Shown here: one piece after another, positions 34,076 through 42,916 of the stretch
Numbering within the stretch: position 1 is the first letter of the stretch
How the letters are laid out: each line of letters begins with the position of its first letter
Assembly: GCF_001294645.1 (NCBI RefSeq)
Contig: NZ_CP011868.1
Location: 2,604,001-2,668,000, forward strand
Direction of reading: 5' to 3'
Length of the DNA: 64,000 bases
From: Pseudonocardia sp. HH130629-09
GTDB lineage: Bacteria; Actinomycetota; Actinomycetes; Mycobacteriales; Pseudonocardiaceae
Program-made: the position numbers and the translations under genes
The notes under the pieces: model-generated
What the model was told of the DNA's origin: nothing
Databases searched by the model: none
The model's input: only the letters and a program-made list of their open reading frames with translations

Positions 34076-34899
34076 CGGGCGTCTCCCGCGGTGATGATCG
34101 TGCCCACGTGCTCGCCGGCGAGCGCGCGGGTGAGGTTGCCGGGCTTGAGACCGTTGACGATCTGGATCGAGCGGACGTGCGTCGCGTGCCGCATGAGCTC
34201 CAGCACCGGGCGCTCGACGATCAGGTCGGGCAGGTCCCGCTCGATCAGCTCGTCGACGGTGATCTCCGGGATCAGCGTCGCCGACGGGTCGTTCTTCGGG
34301 TTCGCGGTGTAGAGGCCGTCCTCGTCCTTGACGAAGATCATGTTCTTGCAGCCGTAGGTCTCGGCGACCAGGTAGCAGCCCGCGTCGGTGCGGTAGGGCG
34401 GGATCACGCCCTCGTCGGGCAGTGGCTGCCACATCGCGTACGGCGGCATGCCCGCGAAGATCGCCGCCCGGACCTCAGACAACGACAGGGGCAGCGCGTC
34501 GAACCCGCCCCCGGCGACGACCGGCACCCCGTGCCGGGCCATCAGGTAGCCGAGCATGGTGGCGTTCTGCCCGGCGACGGCGCTGCCGACCGAGCTGAGC
34601 ACACCGGTGGGCAGGCCGAGCTCGGCGGCCAGGGAGTACTCGTGCCGGGCGCGGGTGCCGCCGCCGGTGCCGATCAGCAGCCGGTGCGTCGACCGGGCCT
34701 CCAGCAGCTCCTCGACCAGCGGGAACACCGCCTCACGGCCACGGTCGATGAAGCTCTGTCCACCGACCTTGACCACCGACACGTCGGGCAGGACCCGGGT
34801 GTCGGGCGTCCGCTCGGTGGCCGCGGCGAGCTCCGGGTCATCGAGCGACCGGGTCAGCAGCAGCGACTCGAGCTCGGCCGCGCTCGCGGCGTGCGTCAT
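34072..34899 (-). CDS. mosB: Molybdenum storage protein subunit beta-like (MosB)
   Basis: A 275-residue protein. It matches MosB along its length: RSLDDPELAAATE, VLPDVSVVKVGGQSFIDRGREAVFPLVEELLEA, LLIGTGGGTRARHEYSLAAELGLPTGVLSSVG, EGVIPPYRTDAGCYLVAETYGCKNMIFVKDEDGLYTANP and GLKPGNLTRALAGEHVGTII. In Azotobacter this subunit binds MgATP and drives cluster assembly. Lys44 of the KxGG loop is retained. ATG 34899 has GAGGAG 5 bases upstream. It is the first gene of the pair; the ABC importer genes lie 450 bases upstream on the same strand, which suggests molybdate (or tungstate) uptake and storage in one locus. Confidence 0.87.
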   Translation of the reverse strand: MTHAASAAELESLLLTRSLDDPELAAATERTPDTRVLPDVSVVKVGGQSFIDRGREAVFPLVEELLEARSTHRLLIGTGGGTRARHEYSLAAELGLPTGVLSSVGSAVAGQNATMLGYLMARHGVPVVAGGGFDALPLSLSEVRAAIFAGMPPYAMWQPLPDEGVIPPYRTDAGCYLVAETYGCKNMIFVKDEDGLYTANPKNDPSATLIPEITVDELIERDLPDLIVERPVLELMRHATHVRSIQIVNGLKPGNLTRALAGEHVGTIITAGDAR

Positions 34900-35349
34900 C
34901 GCATCTCCTCGTGTTCGGGTGCGCGCACCCGGACGGGCCACGCGGTCGAGGCGAACCTAGCGACTCCGGGCAGCGTCGTGCCGCCGACGCCACGGGCGCC
35001 ATCGGCCGGGCTGCGGTACCGGACCCGGGCGGCGCTCCGTCGGCGCGGCCGGTCGCGCTCGACCGGCCCGCATCCGCTGGTCACGACGCCGTCCGGGTGA
35101 TCCCTGCCACTGGCCGGAGCCCGCTCCGCAGCTCCGGCCCACTCCGCGCTCCGCCCCCGCACCCACGGCACACCCCCGCTACGCGCGTTGTCGCACGGGT
35201 TCCGGCCCCGCCGCTCGTATGTCGACGCCGGGTACGAGCGGGCGGGGGCGATACGGCCGGACGGGTGCAGGGCCGCGGCGGGCAGCGCGCCGGCACGGCG
35301 GCGCGACGGCACGGCGGCACGACGGCACGGCGGCACGGCGGCGGGCGCC
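34900..35349. other. 450-base gap between ABC importer and mosB
   Basis: No credible gene lies here. The upstream third next to the ATPase gene is a GC-rich tandem repeat (listed separately). The mosB promoter, if separate from the importer operon, should be within 34900-35100; no clear -10 box was recognised. Confidence 0.5.
35292..35336. repeat. 16-bp tandem repeat
   Basis: Nearly three head-to-tail copies of a GGCACGGCGGCACGAC unit (35292, 35308, 35324) start 13 bases past the ATPase stop codon. Only one base differs between the first two units. Confidence 0.8.
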
Positions 35350-36147
35350 TCAGACGCGTAGCCGGAAGGTGCCGGTGGGCGCGTCGAAGGCCAGCTCGTC
35401 GGTGTCGAACGCCGCCCCCACCGCACCGGAGGCGGCCAGCTCGCCGGGCGTCCCCGTGCACAGCGCGCCGGCACCGTCGAGCAGCCAGGCGCGGTCCGCC
35501 AGGCGCAGCGCCGGTTCCAGGTCGTGGGTGGACAGCAGCACCGCGAGGTCCTGCTCCCCCGCGAGCCGGCGCAGCGTCCCGAGCAGCGCGACCCGGGAGG
35601 AGACGTCGAGGAACGCGCTCGGCTCGTCGAGCAGCAGCAGCGACGGCTGCTGGGCCAGTGCGCGGGCGACCATCATCCGCTGCCGCTCGCCGTCGGACAT
35701 CCGGGCCAACGGACGTCCGGCCAGGGGGCCGGCGCGGACCGCGTCGATCGCGGCGTCGACGGCGGCCTCGTCGCCCGCGGTGAGCACACCGACGGCACCG
35801 GTGTGCGGCAACCGCCCCAGCTCGACGACGTCGCGGCCGGTCAGCTGCCCGGGGTCCGGCCGGTCGGTCAGCACCACACCGACCCGGCGGGCCCGTTCGG
35901 GCGGCCGCAGCGCCAGCAGGTCGGTGCCGTCGAGGGTCACCGCGCCGCCCAGCGCGGGCTGCAGGCCGGCGAGGGTCCGCAGCAGCGTCGACTTGCCCGT
36001 GCCGTTCGCCCCGAGCAGCACGGTCAGCTCGCCCCGCGCGGCGACGGCGTCCACCCCGGACAGCACCGGGCACACCCGGGCCCGGCGCAGCGCCCTGCCC
36101 TGCGCGTACCCGGCGACGAGCCCGGTCAGCACCAGCCCGGCGTTCAC
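35350..36147 (-). CDS. ABC importer ATPase (BtuD/FepC/MolC type)
   Basis: A 265-residue ATPase of a type II importer. Walker A is GANGTGKST, the signature reads MSDGERQRMMVARALAQ, Walker B is SLLLLDEPSAFLD and the H-loop is STHD. The Q-loop region reads GVVLTDR where many relatives have Gln. The GTG start overlaps the permease stop codon (GTGA), so translation is coupled. The first 20 residues look unusually hydrophobic and are probably not a true membrane segment. Related ATPases drive uptake of cobalamin, Fe-siderophores, haem or molybdate/tungstate. Confidence 0.88.
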   Translation of the reverse strand: MNAGLVLTGLVAGYAQGRALRRARVCPVLSGVDAVAARGELTVLLGANGTGKSTLLRTLAGLQPALGGAVTLDGTDLLALRPPERARRVGVVLTDRPDPGQLTGRDVVELGRLPHTGAVGVLTAGDEAAVDAAIDAVRAGPLAGRPLARMSDGERQRMMVARALAQQPSLLLLDEPSAFLDVSSRVALLGTLRRLAGEQDLAVLLSTHDLEPALRLADRAWLLDGAGALCTGTPGELAASGAVGAAFDTDELAFDAPTGTFRLRV

Positions 36148-37265
36148 CAGGCCGCGCCCAGGCGTCGGGAGCGCAGCAGCACCGCGATCACCACCGGTGC
36201 CCCGACCAGCGAGGTCACCACGTTCAGCGGGATCACCGTGCCGACCCCGGGCGGGTTCGCGACGACCGCACACGCCAGCCCGACCAGCGCACCGGTCAGC
36301 GCGGTGGCCGGGACGAGCACCCGGTGCCGGGAGGTGCCGACCGCCAACCGGGCCAGGTGCGGCACGGCGATGCCGAGGAACCCGATCGGCCCGCAGAACG
36401 CGGTGACCGTCCCGGCGAGCACCGCGGCGACCCCCAGCACTGCCAGCCGCACCCGGGCGACGTCGACGCCCGCGGTGCGGGCGTAGTCGTCGCCCAGCAG
36501 TAGTCCGTCCAGTGGCTTGGCCAGCACGAGGACCCCCGCCAGCCCGGCCACGACGATCCCGCCGAGGATCGGTAGTTCGCCGCGGCCGACGCCGGACACC
36601 GAGCCGAGGCCCCACATCAGGTACTGCTGCGCGGTGCGCGGGTCGGTCCAGACCAGCAGCAGGCTGACCACGGAGGTGACCCCCGACCCCAGCATCACGC
36701 CGATCACCAGCAGCGCGGTCACCGACCGGGCGAACCGCGACAGCGCCAGCACCAGCGCGAGCACGGCGGCGGCACCGACCGCCGCGGCCGCGACGGTGGT
36801 GAACCGTCCCCCGACGACCGGTGTGGCCCCGAGCCCACCGGTGGCGAACGCCGCGGCCCCCGCAGCCGCCCCGAAGGTGGTCACCAGCGCGACGCCGAGC
36901 CCGGCGCCCGCGCTGACCCCGAGCACGTAGGGCTCGGCCAGCGGGTTGCGGAACAGGGTCTGGGTGAGCAGCCCCGCGGTGCCCAGCCCGACACCGACGG
37001 CCGTCGCGGTCACCGCCCGCGGCACCCGCAGGTCGGTGACGAGCAGGTCGAGCCGGGCGTCGGGGGCGCCGATGCCGAACAGCGCCGACAGCGTCCGATC
37101 GAGCCCGATCACCACCGAACCGGTCGACACGGCGAGGGCGAACAGCACGACCACCCCGGCCGCGAGCAGCACCAGGGCCAGCGGTGCGCGGCGTCCCGAG
37201 CGCTGCCCTGCCCGGTCCAGGACCCGGCTCGCCGCGGCGGGCGACGCCGGTGCGGCCGGCCTCAT
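36144..37265 (-). CDS. ABC importer permease (FecCD/BtuC/MolB type)
   Basis: A 373-residue FecCD-family permease with about ten membrane helices. Family marks include LRVPRAVTATAVGVGLGTAGLLTQTLFRNPLAEPYVLGVSAGAGLG, a GLGSVSG segment, and the coupling/late segment CGPIGFLGIAVPHLARLAVG. Single-gene permeases of this type act as homodimers. The ATG overlaps the stop codon of the binding-protein gene (ATGA), and its own stop overlaps the ATPase start, forming a tight operon. A long Ala-rich N-terminal extension precedes the first helix. Confidence 0.9.
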   Translation of the reverse strand: MRPAAPASPAAASRVLDRAGQRSGRRAPLALVLLAAGVVVLFALAVSTGSVVIGLDRTLSALFGIGAPDARLDLLVTDLRVPRAVTATAVGVGLGTAGLLTQTLFRNPLAEPYVLGVSAGAGLGVALVTTFGAAAGAAAFATGGLGATPVVGGRFTTVAAAAVGAAAVLALVLALSRFARSVTALLVIGVMLGSGVTSVVSLLLVWTDPRTAQQYLMWGLGSVSGVGRGELPILGGIVVAGLAGVLVLAKPLDGLLLGDDYARTAGVDVARVRLAVLGVAAVLAGTVTAFCGPIGFLGIAVPHLARLAVGTSRHRVLVPATALTGALVGLACAVVANPPGVGTVIPLNVVTSLVGAPVVIAVLLRSRRLGAAW

Positions 37266-38458
37266 CCGGCGGGCACCTGCCGGTAGTAGGTGAAGGCGTG
37301 GCCGGGCAAGACCTGTGGGTGCAGGATCGCGACGAGGTCGGCGAGGATCTCGTCCTGGTGCAGTGCGCCACGCTCGTAGAGGGGGTTGCCGCCGTCGGGG
37401 GTGGTGGCCCTGTCGCGGGTCCACAGCTGCCCGCCGGGGCGGACCGCGGCGAGCGAGGACAGCCGCGGGTCGACCGCGGCGACGTCGGCGGTCGGGGCGA
37501 ACGGGCCGTCGGCGAGCCAGATGCGGGCGTCGCCGTCGTCGGCCAGCACCCGCTCCAGCGACTGCGCCCGGGTGCCGGTGCCCGGCATCCCGGCACCCAG
37601 CCAGGTGGCACCGGCGTCGCGGAAGAGAATGCCGGCGGTCGACTCGGCGGCCGGGACGTTCCAGCCGCCCTGGTAGGGCTGACCGGCGACGATCGGGGTC
37701 GGGGGCAGGCCGCGCACGCGACCGGCGAGGTCGGCGTAGCGGCCCGCGATGCCGTCGAAGATCTCCGCGGCGCGGGCGTCCTGACCGGTCAGCGCCCCCG
37801 CGACCTTGATCCACTCAGCCTGGCCGAGCGGGCCGGTCTCGAGGTAGTCCGCCCAGCCGACCACCGGGATCCCGGCCGCGGACAGTGCCGGGAACGCCGC
37901 GTCGTCGGTCCCGGCCGAGAGCACGACCGGCGGCGCGGCGGCGACGACCGCCTCGGCGTCGATCGTCGAGTTCGGCGCGAAGTCGACGGCGGCGCCGGAG
38001 GCGACGCGGGCACGCACGGCCGGGTCGGTGACCAGCGCGGCCCCGCCGACGCCGGTGATCCGGTCGAGCCCGCCCAGCTCGGTGATCATCGGGAGCTGGG
38101 TGGTCGAGCCGGCGAAGATCCCGCTCACCGGGGTGTGCACGACCGGGGCCCCGGCGAGTGCCGCGGGCAGCGCCGGGTCGCCCTGCCCGCAGCCGACGAG
38201 CACCACCGACTGCGGCTGCCCGCCCGGGAAAGGTGTGCGGACGGTCAGGACCCGGTAGCCGTCGCCGCCGGTGATCGTGACGTTGGTGGCGTGGGCGAAG
38301 GCGACCGTGTCGTCCGGGGTGGACGCGGCGCCCGGCACGCAGTCCTGCGCCGCGGCGCCGGTCCCACCGGGGGCGGGCGGTGCCGTGGCGGGCGCGGAGC
38401 ACCCTGCGACGACGGCCAGTGCGAGCAGGGCCGCGAGGACCCGACGATGACGCGTCAC
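37262..38458 (-). CDS. ABC importer substrate-binding lipoprotein
   Basis: A 398-residue binding protein with signal peptide and lipobox LAVVAGC around residue 20. The mature part is a two-lobed cluster A (BtuF/FepB/MolA) protein: GGLDRITGVGGAALV, ITELGG, AEAVVAAAPPVVLSAGTDDAAFPALSAAGIPVVGWADYLETGPLGQAEWIKVAGAL, and a C-terminal VLPGHAFTYYRQVP. The tail YERGALHQDEILADLVAILHP is typical of the group. Ligand residues cannot be inferred, so iron, cobalamin, haem or molybdate all remain open; the nearby mos genes favour molybdate. The GTG start lacks a ribosome site; a TATGTG-type box lies about 12-17 bases upstream. Confidence 0.85.
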   Translation of the reverse strand: MTRHRRVLAALLALAVVAGCSAPATAPPAPGGTGAAAQDCVPGAASTPDDTVAFAHATNVTITGGDGYRVLTVRTPFPGGQPQSVVLVGCGQGDPALPAALAGAPVVHTPVSGIFAGSTTQLPMITELGGLDRITGVGGAALVTDPAVRARVASGAAVDFAPNSTIDAEAVVAAAPPVVLSAGTDDAAFPALSAAGIPVVGWADYLETGPLGQAEWIKVAGALTGQDARAAEIFDGIAGRYADLAGRVRGLPPTPIVAGQPYQGGWNVPAAESTAGILFRDAGATWLGAGMPGTGTRAQSLERVLADDGDARIWLADGPFAPTADVAAVDPRLSSLAAVRPGGQLWTRDRATTPDGGNPLYERGALHQDEILADLVAILHPQVLPGHAFTYYRQVPAG

Positions 38459-38469
38459 CTGAACAGTCT

Positions 38470-38479
38470 CACATATGTG
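38470..38479. promoter_or_regulatory. AT-rich palindrome between the desulfurase-like and binding-protein genes
   Basis: CACATATGTG is a perfect 10-bp palindrome in the 23-base gap, the only AT-rich point nearby. On the minus strand it places TATGTG about 12 bases before the GTG of the binding protein, so it may be a -10 box or operator giving the importer its own promoter. Confidence 0.35.
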
Positions 38480-38481
38480 GA

Positions 38482-39681
38482 TCAGGCCCCGACGAAGGCG
38501 GAGAGCCCGTCCAGGAGCCGGTCGACGTCGTCGTCGGCGGTGTAGCAGGCCAGCCCGATCCGCAGGGACCCGGTGTCCCCCAGGCCGAGCCGCCGCGAGC
38601 ACTCCAGCGCGTAGAACGACGACGCGGGCGCCGCGATCCGCCGCTGCGCCAGGTACCGGTAGGCGTCGACGGGGTCGCGGTCGTCGAAGGTCACCAGCAG
38701 GGTCGGGGTCCGCCGGGCCGCCCGGGACCGCACCGTGACCCCGGGCAGCGCGGCCAGGTGGGTCTCGATGCGCTCGCGCAGCGGGCGCTCGTGCTCCTCG
38801 ACCGCCGCCATCGACGCCAGCAGGCGCGCCCGGCGGTCCCCGGTCGCCGACGGGTCCAGCGCGGCGAGGAACTCGACGGCCGCGGTGGTGCCGGCGAGCA
38901 GCTCGTAGGGCAGGGTGCCGAGCTCGAACCGCTCGGGCACCGCGTCGCTCGACGGCGCCAGCTTCGCCGGGCGCAGCGTCTCCAGCAACGCCGGGTCGGC
39001 GGCGAGCACCCCGCAGTGCGGGCCCAGGAACTTGTAGGGCGAGCAGGCGTAGAGGTCGGCGCCGATCGCGGCGAGGTCGATCGGGACGTGCGCGGTCAGG
39101 TGCACGCCGTCGACCATGAACAGCGCCCCGGCGGCGTGCACGGCGGCGGCGATCGCGGGCAGGTCGGGGCGGGTCCCGACCAGGTTCGACGCACCCGTCA
39201 CCGCGACGAGCCGGGTGCGGTCGGACAGCAGCGGCGTCACGTCGTCGAGCTCGGTGGTGTCGGGGTCGAAGTCCAGCCACCGCACCGTCGCCCCGGCGGC
39301 CTGCGCGGCGATCGCCCAAGGGCGGATGTTCGCGTCGTGGTCGAGGCGGGTCACGACGATCTCGTCACCCGGCGACCAGGTCGCGGCCAGCGTCCGGGCG
39401 AGGTCGAAGGTCAGCGCGGTCATGCTGCGCCCGAACACGATCCCGCGCGGGTCGGCGCCGAGCAGGTCGGCCATCGCGGCGCGGGTGCCGAGCACGATCG
39501 CGTCGGCGGCGCGTTCACCGCTGGTGACCGTGCCGCGGTTGGCCAGCGGGGAGGTCATGGCGGCCGCGACCGCCCCCGCGACCGAGTCCGGGACCTGGGA
39601 GCCGCCCGGCCCGTCGAAGTGGGCGATCCCGGCGCGCAGGGCGGGGAAACGGCTGCGGACGGCGGCGACGTCGTAGCTCAT
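38482..39681 (-). CDS. Cysteine desulfurase-like PLP enzyme
   Basis: A 399-residue class V aminotransferase-fold protein. FDGPGGSQVP and SPLANRGT near the N-terminus, TRLDHDANIRPW, FMVDGVHLTAHVPID, and the PLP-Lys segment ACSPYKFLGPHCGVL match the cysteine-desulfurase-like family (VC1184 type), whose members often lack the mobile catalytic Cys loop of SufS. Here FYALECSRRLG near residue 360 contains a Cys in the expected region, but its role is unclear. It precedes the importer genes by 23 bases on the same strand and could be their operon head. True substrate unknown. Confidence 0.78.
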   Translation of the reverse strand: MSYDVAAVRSRFPALRAGIAHFDGPGGSQVPDSVAGAVAAAMTSPLANRGTVTSGERAADAIVLGTRAAMADLLGADPRGIVFGRSMTALTFDLARTLAATWSPGDEIVVTRLDHDANIRPWAIAAQAAGATVRWLDFDPDTTELDDVTPLLSDRTRLVAVTGASNLVGTRPDLPAIAAAVHAAGALFMVDGVHLTAHVPIDLAAIGADLYACSPYKFLGPHCGVLAADPALLETLRPAKLAPSSDAVPERFELGTLPYELLAGTTAAVEFLAALDPSATGDRRARLLASMAAVEEHERPLRERIETHLAALPGVTVRSRAARRTPTLLVTFDDRDPVDAYRYLAQRRIAAPASSFYALECSRRLGLGDTGSLRIGLACYTADDDVDRLLDGLSAFVGA

Positions 39682-39788
39682 GACCGCACCCTGTCACGCC
39701 GGCGCCCGGCCCACGCCCGGACAACGAACACATGTCATCGGGGTGTCGTACCGCCCGTGTGGCTGACACGCGGGCCATGATTCCTCCC

Positions 39789-41118
39789 ATGTCGAGGTCC
39801 TGGGAGCACTCGCGCGGGCGCCACGCCCCACGTCGGCGGCGACGCTCGGTGCACCGTCGCGCCTGGGCGGTGCTCGCGACCTCGCTGGTCGCACTGGTGG
39901 TCCTCGTCGCGGGCGGGACCGCCGCGATGGCGGGCGGGCGGATCGGTGACGCCGTCGGCGGCGGCGTCGACTCGCTGGCCCGCAACCTCGCCGGCGCCGT
40001 CGACCGCCTCCGGCCCGCCCCGACCGTGCCCCCCCGCTCCCCCGGTCCCCGAGGTCCTCACCAGCGTCCCGGCCGGTGGCGCGCCGGTCGCCCCGCGCGC
40101 CCCGGTCCGCACCGAGGTCAGCACCGGCACCCTCGAGGGCGTCGCGCTCACCGCCGACTCCGACGACGGACCGGTCACCGTCGGGGGCACCCTGTCCCCC
40201 GACGGCCGCAGCTGGACCGCCACGGAGCCGCTGGACTTCGCGACCACCTACCACTGGTCGGGCAGCTGGGTGCTGGGTCCGCAGGACCGTCGCCCCGTGC
40301 CCGCGGCCCCGTTCACCACCGTCGACCCGGACGACACCGTCGACGCCACCATGAACATCCGCGACGGCGGCGAGGTCGGCATCGGTGCCCCGGTCGTGCT
40401 CACCTTCGGCGAGAAGCTCCCCGACGCCGCGAAGGCCACCGTCGAGCGGGCGCTGAGCGTCACCACGTCGCGGCCGGTCGAGGGCGCCTGGGCGTGGCTG
40501 CCCGACACCGCCGAGGGCTCGCGGGTGCACTACCGGCCGAAGTCCTACTGGCCCGCGCACACCCGGGTCCAGGTGCGGGGCGCGCTGCGTGGCCTCGACC
40601 TCGGCGACGGCACCTTCATGACCGAGGACCTCGACCGGACCTTCACCGTCGGGCGCAGCCAGGTCGTGAAGGCCGACACCCGCAGCCACGCGATCGTCGT
40701 CGTCCGCGACGGGAAGGAGATCGCCCGCTACGACGCCTCCTACGGCCTGGAGTCCGACCCCCGCCGGGTGACCCGCTCCGGGATCCACGTCGTCATGGCC
40801 AAGTCGGAGAAGGTGCTGATGAGCAACCCCGACTAAGGCTACGTGGACGAGCCCCAGTTCTGGGCGGTCCGGATCTCCAACAACGGCGAGTTCATCCACG
40901 CCAACCCCGCCTCGTCGTGGGCGCAGGGCAGCCGCAACGTCAGCCACGGTTGCATCAACCTGTCCAGCCGCGACGCCAAGGAGTTCTTCGCGAGCGCGAC
41001 CTTCGGCGACCCGGTCGAGGTGACCGGCAGCTCGCAGCCGCTGACCGCCCGCGACGGCGACCTGTACGACTGGACGATCCCCTGGGACGAGTGGCGCTCG
41101 CTCAGCGCCCTGTCCTGA
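39789..41118 (+). pseudogene. L,D-transpeptidase with a frameshift and an internal TAA
   Basis: The N-terminal frame (ATG 39789 or 39777) encodes a basic cytoplasmic tail and one membrane anchor (AWAVLATSLVALVVLVAGG), then breaks at a C7 run (40029-40035). With one C fewer the protein continues PPAPPVPEVLTSVP into the Ig-like domain, then HAIVVVRDGKEIARYDASYGL and HVVMAKSEKVLMSNPD. There an in-frame TAA (40834-40836) interrupts it. The same frame resumes [19 protein letters not shown] and reaches the active site [13 protein letters not shown] to TAA is the simplest change. Such enzymes make 3-3 peptidoglycan cross-links. Two independent lesions suggest a dead copy. Confidence 0.82.
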
Positions 41119-41152
41119 CCCCGCTGTTCCGCCCCTGCACGATCCCGGCCCG

Positions 41153-42757
41153 CTACCGGATCCGGCGTTCCTGCCCGGCCCACGCCTCGTCGCGCAGCAC
41201 GAACTTCTGGATCTTCCCGGTCGAGGTCTTCGGCAGCTCGCCGAAGGTGACCCGCTTCGGTGCCTTGAACCGCGCCAGCCGCCCCCGCACGTGCTCGACG
41301 ATCTCGTCCTCGGTGGCGCTCTCGCCCTCGCGCAGCGTCACCCAGGCGGCCGGGACCTCGCCCCACCGCTCGTCGGGGACGGCGATCACCGCGACCTCCA
41401 GCACGGCCGGGTGGTCGGCGATGGCCTGCTCCACCTCGATGCTGGCGATGTTCTCCCCACCGGAGATGATCACGTCCTTGGAGCGGTCCCGGAGTTCGAC
41501 GTAGCCGTCGGGGTGCACGACTCCGATGTCGCCGGTCCGGAACCAGCCGTCCGGTGCGGCGTCGCGGGTGGCCTGGTCGTCGTCGAGGTAACCGAGCATG
41601 ACGTTGTTGCCGCGCAACGCGATCTGGCCCGTCGTCGCCCCGTCGCGCAGGACGTCGGCACCGTCGTCGTCGATCACCCGGACGGCACAGGCGATCATGT
41701 TCCCGACGCCCTGGCGGGCCTTCATCCGGGCCTGCGCGTCGGCGTCGAGGTCGCTCCACTCCGGACGCCAGTCGCAGATCATCGCGGGGCCGAAGGTCTC
41801 GGTGAGCCCGTAGAGGTGGGTCACCTCGAACCCGAGCTCGGCCATCCGGCGCAGGATCGCCGGGCTCGGCGGCGCTCCCCCGGTCGCGACGGCCACCGGC
41901 GTCTCCACCGGCCGGGCCTCCGGCGCGTAGGCGATCATCGACAGCACGGTGGGAGCGCCGTTGAGGTGGGTGACGCCCTGCTCGCGAACGAGCTCCCAGA
42001 TCCGGGACGGCTCGACCTTCGGCAGGCAGACGTGGGTGGCGGCGGCCGCGGTGACCGCCCACGGGAAGCACCATCCGTTGCAGTGGAACATCGGGAGCGT
42101 CCACAGGTGAACCGACGACGCGGTCAGCCCGGTGTGCCCGACCATGGCCAGCGCCTGCAGGTAGGCGCCCCGGTGGTGGTACATCACGCCCTTCGGGTTC
42201 CCGGTCGTCCCGGACGTGTAGTTGATCGACAGCAGGCCGCGCTCGTCGGCGGGACGCACCGCGGTGGGCTCGCCGTCGGCGACGAGGCGCTCGTAGTCCG
42301 GGCCGACCCGCACGGTGTGCGGCGGGGTGTCGAGGCGGGCGAGCACCTCCGCGACGAGCTCGTCGAACACCGGGTCGGCCACCAGCACCGAGGCGCGCGA
42401 GTGCTCCAGGATGTAGGCGACCTCGCCCGCCGACAGCCGGGTGTTGACCGCGACCAGCGCCGTCCCCGACCACGGCACCGCGTGCGCCGCCTCCAGCCCG
42501 ACGTGGGTGTTCGGCACGAGGACCGCGACCGGACGCTCGTCGTGCAGCGCGGCGAGCGAGCCCGCCAGGCGCCGGCAGCGGTCGCGGAACTCGGTGTAGG
42601 TGAACCGCAGGTCGCCGTCGACGACCGCGACCCGGTCACCGTGCGCCGCCGCGGCCCGGTCGAGGAACGCCGTGGGGGTCAGCGGCTCGAACGACAGGTC
42701 CACCAGATCGGCCGGGACACCCGCCGGGTGCGTGGGGACGGGAGCCTCGTCGGTCAT
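41153..42757 (-). CDS. Acyl-CoA synthetase (FadD-like)
   Basis: A 534-residue adenylate-forming enzyme. The AMP-binding loop is NYTSGTTGNPKGVM, followed by PMFHCNGWCFPW, GLTETFG, the hinge GYVELRDRSKD, and the C-terminal KTSTGKIQKFVLRDEAW with the catalytic Lys. The HCNGWCFPWAVT segment resembles short- and medium-chain or 3-methylmercaptopropionyl-CoA ligases (DmdB-like). It activates a carboxylic acid to its CoA thioester. ATG 42757 gives the standard N-terminus. It is divergent from the acyl-CoA dehydrogenase gene across a 470-base repeat-bearing region, and both may be under one regulator. Confidence 0.9.
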   Translation of the reverse strand: MTDEAPVPTHPAGVPADLVDLSFEPLTPTAFLDRAAAAHGDRVAVVDGDLRFTYTEFRDRCRRLAGSLAALHDERPVAVLVPNTHVGLEAAHAVPWSGTALVAVNTRLSAGEVAYILEHSRASVLVADPVFDELVAEVLARLDTPPHTVRVGPDYERLVADGEPTAVRPADERGLLSINYTSGTTGNPKGVMYHHRGAYLQALAMVGHTGLTASSVHLWTLPMFHCNGWCFPWAVTAAAATHVCLPKVEPSRIWELVREQGVTHLNGAPTVLSMIAYAPEARPVETPVAVATGGAPPSPAILRRMAELGFEVTHLYGLTETFGPAMICDWRPEWSDLDADAQARMKARQGVGNMIACAVRVIDDDGADVLRDGATTGQIALRGNNVMLGYLDDDQATRDAAPDGWFRTGDIGVVHPDGYVELRDRSKDVIISGGENIASIEVEQAIADHPAVLEVAVIAVPDERWGEVPAAWVTLREGESATEDEIVEHVRGRLARFKAPKRVTFGELPKTSTGKIQKFVLRDEAWAGQERRIR

Positions 42758-42916
42758 CCCCCGAGCCTCCCCCGGCGACGCGGACGCGCGCAATGTCGCC
42801 GCCCCGCGACCCTCCGCCGCGCGAGCCCCTCCGCCGCCGCGTCGGTGATAGCCCGATCCCCCGCGGCCCGGCAGCCCCACCTGCACGGTCACCGTTCGCC
42901 CGGCCCGCCGCACGTG

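Noticed and set aside
33278..34899. Reading mosA/mosB as UMP kinase or aspartokinase genes
   Set aside because: The fold is shared, but the paired subunits with IPPYRTDAGC, KDEDGLYTANP and AGEHVGT-type endings match the molybdenum storage protein along the whole length.
33278..39681. Nitrogen fixation locus
   Set aside because: No nif, anf or vnf gene is seen; the cysteine-desulfurase-like protein is of the VC1184 type, not NifS.
40834..40836. Selenocysteine or pyrrolysine at the internal stop
   Set aside because: The codon is TAA, which is not used for either residue, and the gene has a second lesion.
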